Below are positions 27,033-35,330 of a DNA stretch of 64,000 bases, piece after piece. The notes under the pieces are model-generated. The model was not told where the DNA came from. It did no database searches and saw only the letters and a program-made list of their open reading frames with translations. The DNA comes from Bacillota bacterium (lineage in GTDB: Bacteria > Bacillota_A > Clostridia > Lachnospirales > Lachnospiraceae), in NCBI GenBank assembly GCA_023443625.1, contig JAEZTQ010000024.1:1-64000 (forward strand), in the 5' to 3' direction. The translations under genes were made by a program, and so were the position numbers. The first letter of the stretch is position 1. The number at the start of each line of letters is the position of its first letter.

Positions 27033-27773
27033 TTATTTCTCTTTTTTTCTTAAAACAACTGCACCAGTTGCAAGAGCGCCTAAACCATATACAAGGCCTA
27101 ATCCAACTACGCCAGTCTTAGGAGTTGCTTCTGTAGTTGCTTTAGCTGTTGTTTCTTCTGTAGCTTCTTCAGCAACTTCTTCAGCACCTGCATTAGGATC
27201 TACCAATGTAAATGTAACAGAAATAGTCTTAACATCAACGAAATCAGCAGGATCAATTACTGTAGCAGAAGCGTTATCAAAAGAACCGCTTTCTGTTCTA
27301 GGGAAGTTTTTCTCATCGGTGATGTCCCCAGCCCATTGATTGTAGAGGTTACAACGCAATTGATCTTTTCCGTCCGCATCACTGCTAGTATAAGTTTCAG
27401 CAGAAAGCTCAAGCTCAGTATCATTTACTTTTACAGAATCAATCTGAATAATGTAATCTGGGTATTTTGATTGTCCGCCCTGAATCATTGGAGCCATGAA
27501 TTGAACTCCCTGAGCAACCCCAGCTTCTGTTCCAGAAAAATCAATAGATACTGTATATTGACCTGCACCTGTTACTGTAGCATCAGTTGCAACAGTACCT
27601 TCTTTTATATCTGCACTATCAATATCTCCAAAATATTGCAATGACCAATCATCATTTGCATATGCAAGGAATGCTGTACCATCAGCAGCTGCACTAGCTG
27701 ATACAGGGCCTAGGTTTAATGCTATAACTGCTGCACTAAAAACTGTAAGAATTGCTTTAAATGTCTTCTTCAT
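27033..27773 (-). CDS. Secreted surface protein 2 with sortase-like C-terminus (paralogue of surface protein 1)
   Basis: 246 residues. Signal peptide (ending VSASAA), a beta-rich domain (about 32-185) paralogous to that of the 25125-26060 product (TAFLAYA, GQYTVSI, LRCNLYNQWAG), a Glu/Thr/Ala linker, then TPKTGVVGLG, a hydrophobic segment and RKKEK. The PKTG plus helix plus basic tail has the layout of a cell-wall sorting signal with a changed first residue; whether a sortase uses it is unknown. GGGAGGA precedes the ATG. The same upstream block as its paralogue lies at 27869-27892. Confidence 0.75.
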   Translation of the reverse strand: MKKTFKAILTVFSAAVIALNLGPVSASAAADGTAFLAYANDDWSLQYFGDIDSADIKEGTVATDATVTGAGQYTVSIDFSGTEAGVAQGVQFMAPMIQGGQSKYPDYIIQIDSVKVNDTELELSAETYTSSDADGKDQLRCNLYNQWAGDITDEKNFPRTESGSFDNASATVIDPADFVDVKTISVTFTLVDPNAGAEEVAEEATEETTAKATTEATPKTGVVGLGLVYGLGALATGAVVLRKKEK

Positions 27774-27868
27774 TATTAATATCCTCCCTATTATTTACCT
27801 TGTTATAGGCATGTTTTATATTACTTACATTAATAATTTACTATAAATGATACAGTAAAAAAACATAC

Positions 27869-27892
27869 CCTTTTTCACATTTTATACATTAA
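27869..27892 (-). promoter_or_regulatory. Conserved 24-nt upstream block, copy 2
   Basis: Identical to 26157-26180 and 96 nt upstream of the surface protein 2 start. Upstream of it CATCTTTAAACAAAGATG (27902-27919) is a small hairpin. Confidence 0.65.
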
Positions 27893-27995
27893 TTATTTTA
27901 CATCTTTAAACAAAGATGTTATTTGTATCCTAATGCAAGCCCTTTTTAACATTGAACATTAGCATTTATACTAAAAATCAAACATATATCTCTTT

Positions 27996-28583
27996 CTAGA
28001 TTTTTTTGCTATATCTTTTACGGGCTATAACAGAGAAAGCAACTCCTACACAGGTGGAACAGATTGTTGCTACTAGCCCTGCCCCCAGTATTTCAGCTGG
28101 ATTAACTGAACCATATTGACTTCGATAGGCAATAATATTAACGGGTATTAACTGCAAAGAAGAAATATTTACTATCAGAAGTGTACACATATCACAACTT
28201 GCTGTTTCAGAATTATGATTAAGAATCCTCAGTTCCTTCATTGCCATAAGTCCCATTGGCGTCGCAGCCCAGCCTAGGCCTAAAATATTGGCAATCATAT
28301 TGGCTGCAATATGTTCGTTAACAACATGGTCCCTGGGAACATCCGGATATAGAAAACGTATGACAGGTCTTAATGCCTTTGTAAAAGCAGCCACCAGCCC
28401 GCATTTTTTAGCCACTTGCATAATTCCAGTCCACATTGCCATAATCCCCAGCATTGCAATGCATAATGTAACCGCTTCTTTTGAAGAGTTAATTGTAGTC
28501 TTACTTACTTCACCTATATTACCGCTGATTACACCCACTGTAACGCCCAGAACAATCATAAATCCCCATAGGTAATTTAGCAT
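27996..28583 (-). CDS. spmA: Spore maturation protein A
   Basis: 195 residues, nucleoside-recognition (Gate) family membrane protein. The conserved MLGIMAMWTGIMQVAKKCG, PHDHxxxxHIAANMIANILGLG-like and ATPMGLMAMKEL regions identify SpmA rather than SpmB. It acts in the forespore or mother-cell membrane during spore-core dehydration (B. subtilis knowledge). It stands alone here; spmB is at 4706-5233. GAGGGGG precedes the ATG. Confidence 0.88.
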   Translation of the reverse strand: MLNYLWGFMIVLGVTVGVISGNIGEVSKTTINSSKEAVTLCIAMLGIMAMWTGIMQVAKKCGLVAAFTKALRPVIRFLYPDVPRDHVVNEHIAANMIANILGLGWAATPMGLMAMKELRILNHNSETASCDMCTLLIVNISSLQLIPVNIIAYRSQYGSVNPAEILGAGLVATICSTCVGVAFSVIARKRYSKKI

Positions 28584-28801
28584 TTAATCCCCCTCTCTAT
28601 ACTAATAAAGAAATTAGTCCTTTGAGACATTATACGAATTATATATATTTTTATGATTTTTAAAATGGAAACTAATTGCTATAATAGGATATTATTCCTA
28701 AAAAAAGCGTATTTTTCATCTTTTTTCGATGATTATGGTACTATATGTATCCTATTTACATTTATTGTTTAAATTGTGCTATCATTTGACAATTATTTTA
28801 G

Positions 28802-28830
28802 TTGACTTTAAAAAAATCATATGATATCTT
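28802..28830 (+). promoter_or_regulatory. Candidate promoter of the AbrB-family gene
   Basis: TTGACT (28802-28807) and TATCTT (28825-28830) with a 17-nt spacer, about 100 nt before the start. A second TTGACA lies at 28786 with no good partner. The rest of the 353-nt gap from 28584 is AT-rich without further recognisable features. Confidence 0.35.
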
Positions 28831-28936
28831 ATTTAAGGCTATATACAAATAATGTAAGACTATGTTATTCTGTATATACATATAAGTAATACTTATTCTA
28901 TTATTCCCCAATACACTTGAGAAAAGGAGGACAACC

Positions 28937-29194
28937 ATGAAAAGTACTGGTATTGTAAGAAGACTTGATGAGCTAGGAAGAATTACTCTTCCCATCGAGT
29001 TAAGAAGAACGTTAGATGTTAGCGAAAGAGATCCTTTAGAAATCTTCGTAGATGAAGGAAAAATTATTCTTCAGAAATACGAGCCTACTGATATTTTCAA
29101 CGGTAATAAAGACAATTTACTGGAATATCAAGGTAAGAAAATCTCTAAAAGCACTATCGTAGAGCTTGCTAAACTTGCAGGACTTATTGATTAA
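28937..29194 (+). CDS. AbrB/SpoVT-family transition-state regulator
   Basis: 85 residues. The N-terminal swapped-hairpin DNA-binding domain is intact (KSTGIVRRLDELGRITLPIE, LRRTLDV, PLEIFVDEGKIILQKY), followed by a short C-terminal region. AAAGGAGG precedes the ATG. Such proteins repress post-exponential genes. In B. subtilis abrB lies at the end of the yaa-yab cluster, and here the gene is convergent to the same cluster, which supports abrB or abh identity. Exact orthology is not decided. Confidence 0.85.
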   Translation: MKSTGIVRRLDELGRITLPIELRRTLDVSERDPLEIFVDEGKIILQKYEPTDIFNGNKDNLLEYQGKKISKSTIVELAKLAGLID

Positions 29195-29262
29195 TCTGCA
29201 ACTTTAATTTATTTTTACAAGTTTTATTTTATGAGTGAAGTTACTCCTTTGGGAGCAACAAG

Positions 29263-29293
29263 ATAGAGCCTGTCATCTATTGACAGGCTCTAT
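29263..29293. terminator. Bidirectional terminator between abrB-like and TPR genes
   Basis: ATAGAGCCTGTCA and TGACAGGCTCTAT form a perfect 13-bp stem with a 5-nt loop, followed by TTTCTC on the plus strand. Confidence 0.85.
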
Positions 29294-29325
29294 TTCTCAA
29301 TAGGAAAGACATCCTATTGAATAAA

Positions 29326-30207
29326 CTATCTTTTTTCATGGAGTTCCAAAGCTGTTTTAAGTAAATCATCGATTTCTTTACTCTCCATCTTCTCCTGGGC
29401 TGTTTCAAGAAGATTTACAGCTGCTTCATATTTATATTGTTCAAGATATACATTAGCCAAATCTATATATGCACTACTTTCTTCTGGTATAAGATCTATT
29501 GCTTCTTTATATACAGCTATACCATCCTGATAATTCTCCTGACTGATGTATTCATCTGCCTGTTTTAATAATTGCTCGTATTTTGTCTTGTTTACATAAC
29601 CATCTATGATGATAAGTATCTCTTCTAGGTTTTCATCATTCGTTAGTATTTGCCCTTCAATAATCTCTTCACGGGCCTTTTCATACTCACCTTTTTCAAT
29701 ATAAGCATAGGCAATTCTTATATAGGATCTTACTTCCTTACTTTTAACTAATTTTGCATTTTCATACTCCGCAATTGCTTTATCATATTCTTGATTAGAA
29801 AAGTAAACCTCTGCACGAGAAGCAAATTGATTATATTCATATTCTGTCTTTTTTAATGTAACTTCCTCAATTTTCTTTTTAACATTAATTCCTGAAGTTT
29901 TCTGATAACAGATACGTAGCACCTCTAATGCTTTATCATATTCATCAATTCCAATATATGCTTCTGCTAGACCAATTGCCAGGTTCTGCTCTTTCATATC
30001 TTTCATTGAAATTGCTTTTTTATATGCTATTATAGCTTTATCATAATTACCTGCTTCCAGATAGTTTTCAGCCATAACAGCCTGTTCCATAAATCTTCTG
30101 TTATCAAAATAGTTTATAATTATAATTGTCCCCATAACAATAATAATTAGACCTAGAATTATTGTCATTACTTTTCTCTCTTTTGTGCGAAATATTCCTG
30201 TTAACAT
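29326..30207 (-). CDS. Membrane-anchored tetratricopeptide-repeat protein
   Basis: 293 residues from ATG 30207 (GGAGGTGAAAG upstream). A short basic N-terminus, one membrane helix (about 14-34), then about six TPR-like helix pairs with the usual YDKAIxxYxxA, EYxKARE and YQDGIAVYKEAI patterns. It probably scaffolds proteins at the membrane; no partner is evident. It is downstream of rsmI with a gap of about 40 nt and so probably shares its transcript. It is not part of the B. subtilis version of this cluster. Confidence 0.75.
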   Translation of the reverse strand: MLTGIFRTKERKVMTIILGLIIIVMGTIIIINYFDNRRFMEQAVMAENYLEAGNYDKAIIAYKKAISMKDMKEQNLAIGLAEAYIGIDEYDKALEVLRICYQKTSGINVKKKIEEVTLKKTEYEYNQFASRAEVYFSNQEYDKAIAEYENAKLVKSKEVRSYIRIAYAYIEKGEYEKAREEIIEGQILTNDENLEEILIIIDGYVNKTKYEQLLKQADEYISQENYQDGIAVYKEAIDLIPEESSAYIDLANVYLEQYKYEAAVNLLETAQEKMESKEIDDLLKTALELHEKR

Positions 30208-30249
30208 TCTTTCACCTCCAAAAGACAGCTCTTCCTTCTCCACTTGTCC

Positions 30250-31089
30250 TTATTTCATAATTTCCTGATAGATATCTCGCTTGCTTACGCCTCTATCCTT
30301 AGCGACAGCCTTCATTGCCTCCTTTTTATCCATTCCCTGATTAAGATAGATATTCATATGATCCTCTAATGCAAGGGCTCCCCATTGCTCCTGCATTTTA
30401 GCTTCCAGTTCCTTTGCTGATCTGCCTTCAATTACTATTACGTATTCACCTTTGGGTTCCTGGTTCTCATATGTCCCCTGAGCCTCTAAAAGGGTTGTTT
30501 GCCACACTCTTTCATGCCTTTTAGTTAATTCCTTGACCACAGTTATATTTCTGTCCCCTAGGGCGTTTAAAAGCTCTCCTATGGTTTTTTTCAGTCTATG
30601 AGGGGCTTCATATATGATGATTGTTCTCGTATCATCCTTTAGCTCATTTAGTATTAGTTGTCGCTCCTTCTTATCTGAAGGTAAAAAAGCCTCAAAGCAG
30701 AACCGTCTCGTTGGTAAACCCGATAAGGTCAAGGCAGTTATTGCAGCACAGGCGCCGGGAAGAGCCGTCACTTCTATCCCAGAAGCATAAGCCTGTTTCA
30801 CTAATTCCTCTCCTGGATCAGATATACCCGGAGTTCCAGCATCCGTTATTAAGGCTATATTCTGTCCTGATAGTAACTGATCAACTAAGTACTTTGCTTT
30901 ATCAACTTTATTAAATTCATGATAGCTGGTCATGGGTGTTTTTATTTCAAAATGGTTTAGTAACTTTATACTGTGTCTGGTATCCTCCGCCGCAATTAAG
31001 TCAACCTCTTGTAAGGTCCTAATTACACGAAGGGTAATATCCTCCAAGTTACCGATAGGTGTTGCACACAAATATAATATTCCGGACAT
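30250..31089 (-). CDS. rsmI: 16S rRNA (cytidine-1402 2'-O)-methyltransferase
   Basis: 279 residues of the tetrapyrrole-methylase fold: LYLCATPIGNLEDIT at the N-terminus, AAEDTRHSIKLL, and TDAGTPGISDPGEELV (SAM site). It methylates C1402 in the ribosomal decoding centre using SAM. AAAGGA precedes the ATG. Equivalent to yabC of the B. subtilis abrB-yaa cluster. The 163-nt gap to trmN6 is very AT-rich, with no clear terminator. Confidence 0.93.
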   Translation of the reverse strand: MSGILYLCATPIGNLEDITLRVIRTLQEVDLIAAEDTRHSIKLLNHFEIKTPMTSYHEFNKVDKAKYLVDQLLSGQNIALITDAGTPGISDPGEELVKQAYASGIEVTALPGACAAITALTLSGLPTRRFCFEAFLPSDKKERQLILNELKDDTRTIIIYEAPHRLKKTIGELLNALGDRNITVVKELTKRHERVWQTTLLEAQGTYENQEPKGEYVIVIEGRSAKELEAKMQEQWGALALEDHMNIYLNQGMDKKEAMKAVAKDRGVSKRDIYQEIMK

Positions 31090-31252
31090 ATTAGCTTTAT
31101 CCTTTCCACTACGGTATCTATCATAAGAAGCATAATAATATATTCTTATTCATTAATATACATTAAACTTAAATGTTTTAGTATATTCCTTCTTATTATA
31201 ATGTATATTATTACATTATTAAAGTTCCTAGTCTTTTATCACTGTTAAGTCC

Positions 31253-32011
31253 TCAATAGCCATAAATATCATAAATCTCATCCGTATATACATTTTGTTC
31301 CTTATATACAATTAAGGGTGCCTCTACTTTAATCATTGATTTAGCACCTTTGATACATTCAATGAGTACCATATTAGGTTCCTTATCCACATATGGATAT
31401 ACTAGCTTCATTCGCTTTGGTTCAAGCTTATAATCTGTTAATGTCTTCATAATCTCTACCAGACGAAAGGGTCTGTGTACCATATAGAATCTGCCATTGG
31501 GCTTTAATAACTTACTTGCTTCACGAATGACATCTTCCAGGGAGCATAAAATCTCATGACGGGCAATAGCCTTCGCCTCTGCCGGATTAATAATTCCATG
31601 ATTGTTGTTCATATAGGGGGGATTGCTTGTAATAACATCAAAGGAAGCCAAACCAAATAGATTTGAGGCTTCCTTGATATCACCAATCACAATATCAACT
31701 TTATCTTCTAGCTTATTCATGGCAACGCTACGTTTTGCCATATCAGCACTTTCTTCTTGTATCTCGAGACCAGTAAAATGCTTACCCTTAGTCTTAGCCT
31801 CTAAAAGAATGGGAATAATGCCTGTTCCCGTTCCCAGATCTAACACCTTTTCTCCCCTTAATACCTTAACAAATCCAGTAAGCAATACGGCATCCATACC
31901 AAAACAGAATTTTTTTGTGTTTTGAATAATTCTATACTGATTCCTATGAAGGTCATCTACTCTCTCTCCGGGCTTAAGTAAAACCTCCAGTTCTTCCTTC
32001 CTATTCATCAT
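31253..32011 (-). CDS. trmN6: tRNA1(Val) (adenine-37 N6)-methyltransferase family
   Basis: 252 residues, class I SAM methyltransferase: LDLGTGTGIIPILL (motif I) and the amino-methyltransferase signature NPPYM. The family (YfiC/TrmN6; YabB in B. subtilis) modifies adenine 37 of tRNA; the substrate in Firmicutes is less well established. Two adjacent ATGs (32011, 32008) overlap the ricT stop by up to 11 nt. Confidence 0.88.
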   Translation of the reverse strand: MMNRKEELEVLLKPGERVDDLHRNQYRIIQNTKKFCFGMDAVLLTGFVKVLRGEKVLDLGTGTGIIPILLEAKTKGKHFTGLEIQEESADMAKRSVAMNKLEDKVDIVIGDIKEASNLFGLASFDVITSNPPYMNNNHGIINPAEAKAIARHEILCSLEDVIREASKLLKPNGRFYMVHRPFRLVEIMKTLTDYKLEPKRMKLVYPYVDKEPNMVLIECIKGAKSMIKVEAPLIVYKEQNVYTDEIYDIYGY

Positions 32012-32915
32012 CGAGCAGGGATTTCCCTTCCTTCCTCTCTAAAAGCTCCAGCTCCCTTAATTCCTCATCTTCAATATGGGAATTTTTCTCTTTGCGTTTC
32101 TTTTGCTTGAAGCGAAGATCATCCACCTTATATTCATGGACTTCCTTCTCATCATTTTCAAGAGTAACAATCACTTTCACCAATTGTTTTAGTACACTAA
32201 CACTTTGTACTTCACCTTTTAAATTATCCTTGGTAGTTACATAATCACCAACGCATGGAAGCTTACTATTAAGCTCCTCGTATGCCTCTTCTTCATTCTT
32301 AAGGCAACACATTAATCTTCCACATACTCCTGAGATTTTTGTTGGATTAAGTGAGAGATTTTGTTCCTTTGCCATCTTAATTGAAACTGGTGCAAATTCA
32401 GACAGATGGGTATGACAACAGAGGGGTCTTCCGCAAATACCGATACCTCCTACAATCTTTGTCTCATCCCTAACACCTATTTGTCTTAGCTCTATACGGG
32501 TTTTAAAAACAGATGCTAAATCCTTTACCAATTCTCTAAAGTCAATTCGTCCATCTGCTGTAAAATAAAACAAAACTTTATTATTATCAAAGGTGTACTC
32601 TGAATCAATGAGCTTCATTTCCAGACCATGCTTTAAAATCTTTTCAAGGCAAATATGAAATGCTTCTTTTTCTTTTTCTTTATTTTTCTTTTCAATAGCA
32701 TTATCTTCCTCAGTTGCTTGGCGGATAACAGGCTTTAAAGGCTGAATAATCTTATCATCCTCCACATTCCTGGAGCCCAATACAACATGGCCATATTCAA
32801 TGCCTCTTGCTGTTTCAACAATTACATTGTCACCTTGCTTAATATCATAACCCGCAGGATCAAAATAATATATCTTACCTGCATTGCGGAATCTAACTCC
32901 TATAACATTAACCAT
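32001..32915 (-). CDS. ricT: RicT/YaaT, PSP1-domain sporulation protein
   Basis: 304 residues. PSP1 domain with the diagnostic cysteine motifs GGIGICGRPLCCHTH and GVCGRLMCCLKNE. In B. subtilis RicT (YaaT) forms a complex with RicA and RicF that carries iron-sulphur clusters and directs RNase Y, with effects on sporulation, competence and biofilm. AAGGAG precedes the ATG, and it overlaps the holB stop by 8 nt. The C-terminal 50 residues are charged and variable. holB is its usual upstream neighbour. Confidence 0.93.
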   Translation of the reverse strand: MVNVIGVRFRNAGKIYYFDPAGYDIKQGDNVIVETARGIEYGHVVLGSRNVEDDKIIQPLKPVIRQATEEDNAIEKKNKEKEKEAFHICLEKILKHGLEMKLIDSEYTFDNNKVLFYFTADGRIDFRELVKDLASVFKTRIELRQIGVRDETKIVGGIGICGRPLCCHTHLSEFAPVSIKMAKEQNLSLNPTKISGVCGRLMCCLKNEEEAYEELNSKLPCVGDYVTTKDNLKGEVQSVSVLKQLVKVIVTLENDEKEVHEYKVDDLRFKQKKRKEKNSHIEDEELRELELLERKEGKSLLDDE

Positions 32916-33906
32916 TACTGTTCTCCTTTATTGTAAGTAGCATTAGTTCAATAGCAATATCAAAGTTAACATTAGCCTTTAGCCTTATCTTAGCTTTCTC
33001 CATGGCATTTATTATCTTCTCGATGCCATCGTAACTTCTGATACTTGCTTGCTTTTTTATAAAAGTAAGCTCTTCTCTGTATAATATAAGGTCAGGGTCC
33101 AAAGTTGCCTTAAACATAAGTATATCCCTGTACCATAGTATCATTAAATCGATATAATCCTCGATATTACTTTTATTATTAGTAAGAAGCTTCAAACCTA
33201 GAATTATTTCATAAAGCTCCATCTCATCTATATATTTTAGGATATGAAGAGCATTGGACTTAAGCTGTTCAAAATCCTCGGAAGAAGTATACTTAATTGC
33301 TTTTCCAACATTTCCTCCTGAGAATGTAGAAGCCATCTCTGCCTTATAATCGGGAACATGATGCTTTGCCATAAGAAATTCTTTGATGGTCTGCTTATCC
33401 ACTGGCTTCAAGTTTAATTGTACACATCTAGAGAGGATTGTGGGCAAAAGCACATTTATATTGCTGGTTAGTATAAGGATAACCGCATATTCAGGGGGCT
33501 CCTCAATGGTCTTTAATAGGGCATTCTGTGCCTGCTCTGTCAGCTTGTCTGCCTCATCAATAATATATATCTTATAGGGGCTATTGTATGGCTTAACTTG
33601 TATATCCCCATTAACTTGCAGTCTGATGTCATCAACACCTATGCTCACCTTCTCGTGGGTAACCCAAATAATATCCGGATTATTCTTTGATTCGGCTTGT
33701 ACACAGGACTTACATCGATTGCAGGATAAGGTCCCTTTTTCTTCACATTGCAAGGTTTTTGCAAAGGCTGTGGCAAGAAGTTTTTTGCCCATTCCCTCTT
33801 CACCATTGAAAATATAGGCATGGGAAATCTTATGGGATATAATAGCCTTCTGTAAATGCTCTATAATATTCTCATGACCAATAATATTCTCAAAATCCTG
33901 CATCAT
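32908..33906 (-). CDS. holB: DNA polymerase III delta-prime subunit
   Basis: 332 residues, clamp-loader AAA+ fold: NGEEGMGKKLLA (Walker A variant GEEGMGK), zinc-binding cysteines (LQCEEKGTLSCNRCKSCVQ), YIIDEADKLTEQAQNALLKT (Walker B) and sensor 1 LTSNINVLLPTILSRC. It works in the clamp loader with DnaX and HolA. Neighbours YaaR upstream and RicT downstream match the conserved Firmicutes order. Confidence 0.92.
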   Translation of the reverse strand: MMQDFENIIGHENIIEHLQKAIISHKISHAYIFNGEEGMGKKLLATAFAKTLQCEEKGTLSCNRCKSCVQAESKNNPDIIWVTHEKVSIGVDDIRLQVNGDIQVKPYNSPYKIYIIDEADKLTEQAQNALLKTIEEPPEYAVILILTSNINVLLPTILSRCVQLNLKPVDKQTIKEFLMAKHHVPDYKAEMASTFSGGNVGKAIKYTSSEDFEQLKSNALHILKYIDEMELYEIILGLKLLTNNKSNIEDYIDLMILWYRDILMFKATLDPDLILYREELTFIKKQASIRSYDGIEKIINAMEKAKIRLKANVNFDIAIELMLLTIKENSNG

Positions 33907-33936
33907 ACCACCATGCCTTTCAGCTTATGCTTAACT

Positions 33937-34377
33937 TTAAGTTAAAATATCTAACAGCAATCCCCTTATCTCGTCTATTTTATGAAGTATTGTTAAATGA
34001 TCTTTCTCATCCTTAATAAGCTCTGCAGCCAAATCATCCAGATTCTTATCCACAAGCTTAATCATTGCATATACTCTATGTCTGCCTTTTTTATCGAGGA
34101 AATTCTCTCTGCTAAACGCATGGGATCGATTAACAATTTCATTCATAAAATCCTTAATCAGCTCCCTATACTTCTTCATATCCTTAACATCCATATGCTT
34201 TGCAATCTTTTTGCCTTGGGCAGATATTTCACCTAGCATGACATTAAGTCTGTTTTGTAACTCTTGCTCCTCTATATGGGAAACTAGGGTAAATTTAAAA
34301 GAACCATCTGCCTGTGGAACAGGGGCTTTTTGTTCAACTTGATTTATGGATTGCATTTGGTTCACCTTAATATCCAT
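33937..34377 (-). CDS. yaaR: YaaR/DUF327 family protein
   Basis: 146 residues from the ATG at 34377; the ATG at 34383 touches the CGGAGG site, so the second is preferred. Mostly helical, with the DUF327 hallmark [18 protein letters not shown] and [20 protein letters not shown]. The function is unknown; the gene is regularly found before holB. A repeat/palindrome block (34407-34680) lies just upstream where the preceding gene of the cluster should join. Confidence 0.85.
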   Translation of the reverse strand: MDIKVNQMQSINQVEQKAPVPQADGSFKFTLVSHIEEQELQNRLNVMLGEISAQGKKIAKHMDVKDMKKYRELIKDFMNEIVNRSHAFSRENFLDKKGRHRVYAMIKLVDKNLDDLAAELIKDEKDHLTILHKIDEIRGLLLDILT

Positions 34378-34406
34378 ACTCATCCTCCGTTAGTTAGAAG
34401 AAAAAT

Positions 34407-34597
34407 GTATAAGCAAAAGCGGGGTAGCTTCGCTCTCTCGCTGAGGCTCGTTTTCTACGAGCCTTTGCGTTGCGCAGTCTACTTCGTGTATAAGCAAAGC
34501 TCGATAGCTGACGCTCTCTCACTCGCGTTGCGCGGTCTACTTCGTGTATAAGCAAAAGCTCGATAGCTGGCGCTCTCTCGCTCGCGTTGCGCGGTCT
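34407..34597. repeat. Repeat R4: tandem repeats
   Basis: Three head-to-tail units start with GTATAAGCAAA at 34407, 34488 and 34546 (about 81, 58 and 52 nt). Units 2 and 3 are nearly identical (AGCTCGATAGCTG, CGCTCTCTC, CTCGCGTTGCGCGGTCT). The segment is clearly GC-richer than its surroundings. Frames through it on both strands look like chance, with strongly biased composition. Confidence 0.75.
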
Positions 34598-34678
34598 GTA
34601 TATGTAATACCACATCGGAAGCAAAAGACGGCTTCCATGTGGTATTACATATACAGACCTTTGCTTATACACGAAGTA
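34538..34678. repeat. Repeat R4: large nested inverted repeat
   Basis: TCTGTATATGTAATACCACAT (34595-34615) is a perfect complement of 34637-34657, continued inwards by GGAAGC/GCTTCC with one bulged C. An outer pair, 34538-34556 and 34660-34678 (19 bp, perfect), encloses the last tandem unit. It lies between the yaaR-like and guanylate-kinase-like genes. Confidence 0.8.
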
Positions 34679-34690
34679 TATCATATCTCT

Positions 34691-35287
34691 TTAAAACTTT
34701 ACAGTAAAATTTTTGATGTCCCCTATTATCTCAAAGAGGCATATATTTATGTCTATATTCTGGTATTTCTTTGTTATCCCATGCTTTATTAAATTAGTCT
34801 CACTAAAGTCTTCCTCGTCAGCGAGATACCGTCTACACATTTCTGCATATTTGGGTTCTTCCTGCTTCTGCTCCCTTTTGATGGCCCTCATCAGCCTTAT
34901 GCCATCTTCCACTTCAAGATAGATGGGGATAACTTTATCTCTTCCAAAATACTCTCTTATCTGTGCATAGGATTCTAATGTTCCCAGCATAAGATAATCC
35001 CCTTCCTCTAAATTGATTTGTCCGTCATTCACGGTAAAATAATGCCAGATTCCATGGACGGTATTATAAGCTCTATGCTCAATTATTTTGTTCTGGTCTT
35101 GAAATTCCTTTAATTGATCCTCATTGACAAAGAAATACTCTGAACCATTTTCTTCTGACTTTCTAATAGGCCTTGTGGTATATATAACGGCAGTTCTTAG
35201 TTTTAATTCTTCTGCCTCTAATAATCTTTTATATATGGTATCTTTACCTGTTGCGCTTTTTCCCATTACAATAAAAATCCTGGACAT
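34691..35287 (-). CDS. Guanylate-kinase-like P-loop protein
   Basis: 198 residues from ATG 35287 (GAAAGGA upstream). P-loop VMGKSATGKDT and guanylate-kinase-like TTRPIRKSEENGSEYFFVN are present, and the lid region is weakly conserved. It occupies the place of thymidylate kinase (tmk) in the B. subtilis yaa cluster but is guanylate kinase-like in sequence. Whether it is the essential GMP kinase is uncertain: the usual P-loop GPSGAGK is changed. Confidence 0.7.
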   Translation of the reverse strand: MSRIFIVMGKSATGKDTIYKRLLEAEELKLRTAVIYTTRPIRKSEENGSEYFFVNEDQLKEFQDQNKIIEHRAYNTVHGIWHYFTVNDGQINLEEGDYLMLGTLESYAQIREYFGRDKVIPIYLEVEDGIRLMRAIKREQKQEEPKYAEMCRRYLADEEDFSETNLIKHGITKKYQNIDINICLFEIIGDIKNFTVKF

Positions 35288-35330
35288 TTTGAAATCCTTT
35301 CTGCTTCTTATTCCAATAATTGTCTCTTTA

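Noticed and set aside
34394..34792. Open frames of 73-96 codons on both strands through the R4 repeat block
   Set aside because: They follow the tandem and inverted repeats, have extreme composition, lack ribosome sites and overlap each other; they are a by-product of the repeat.
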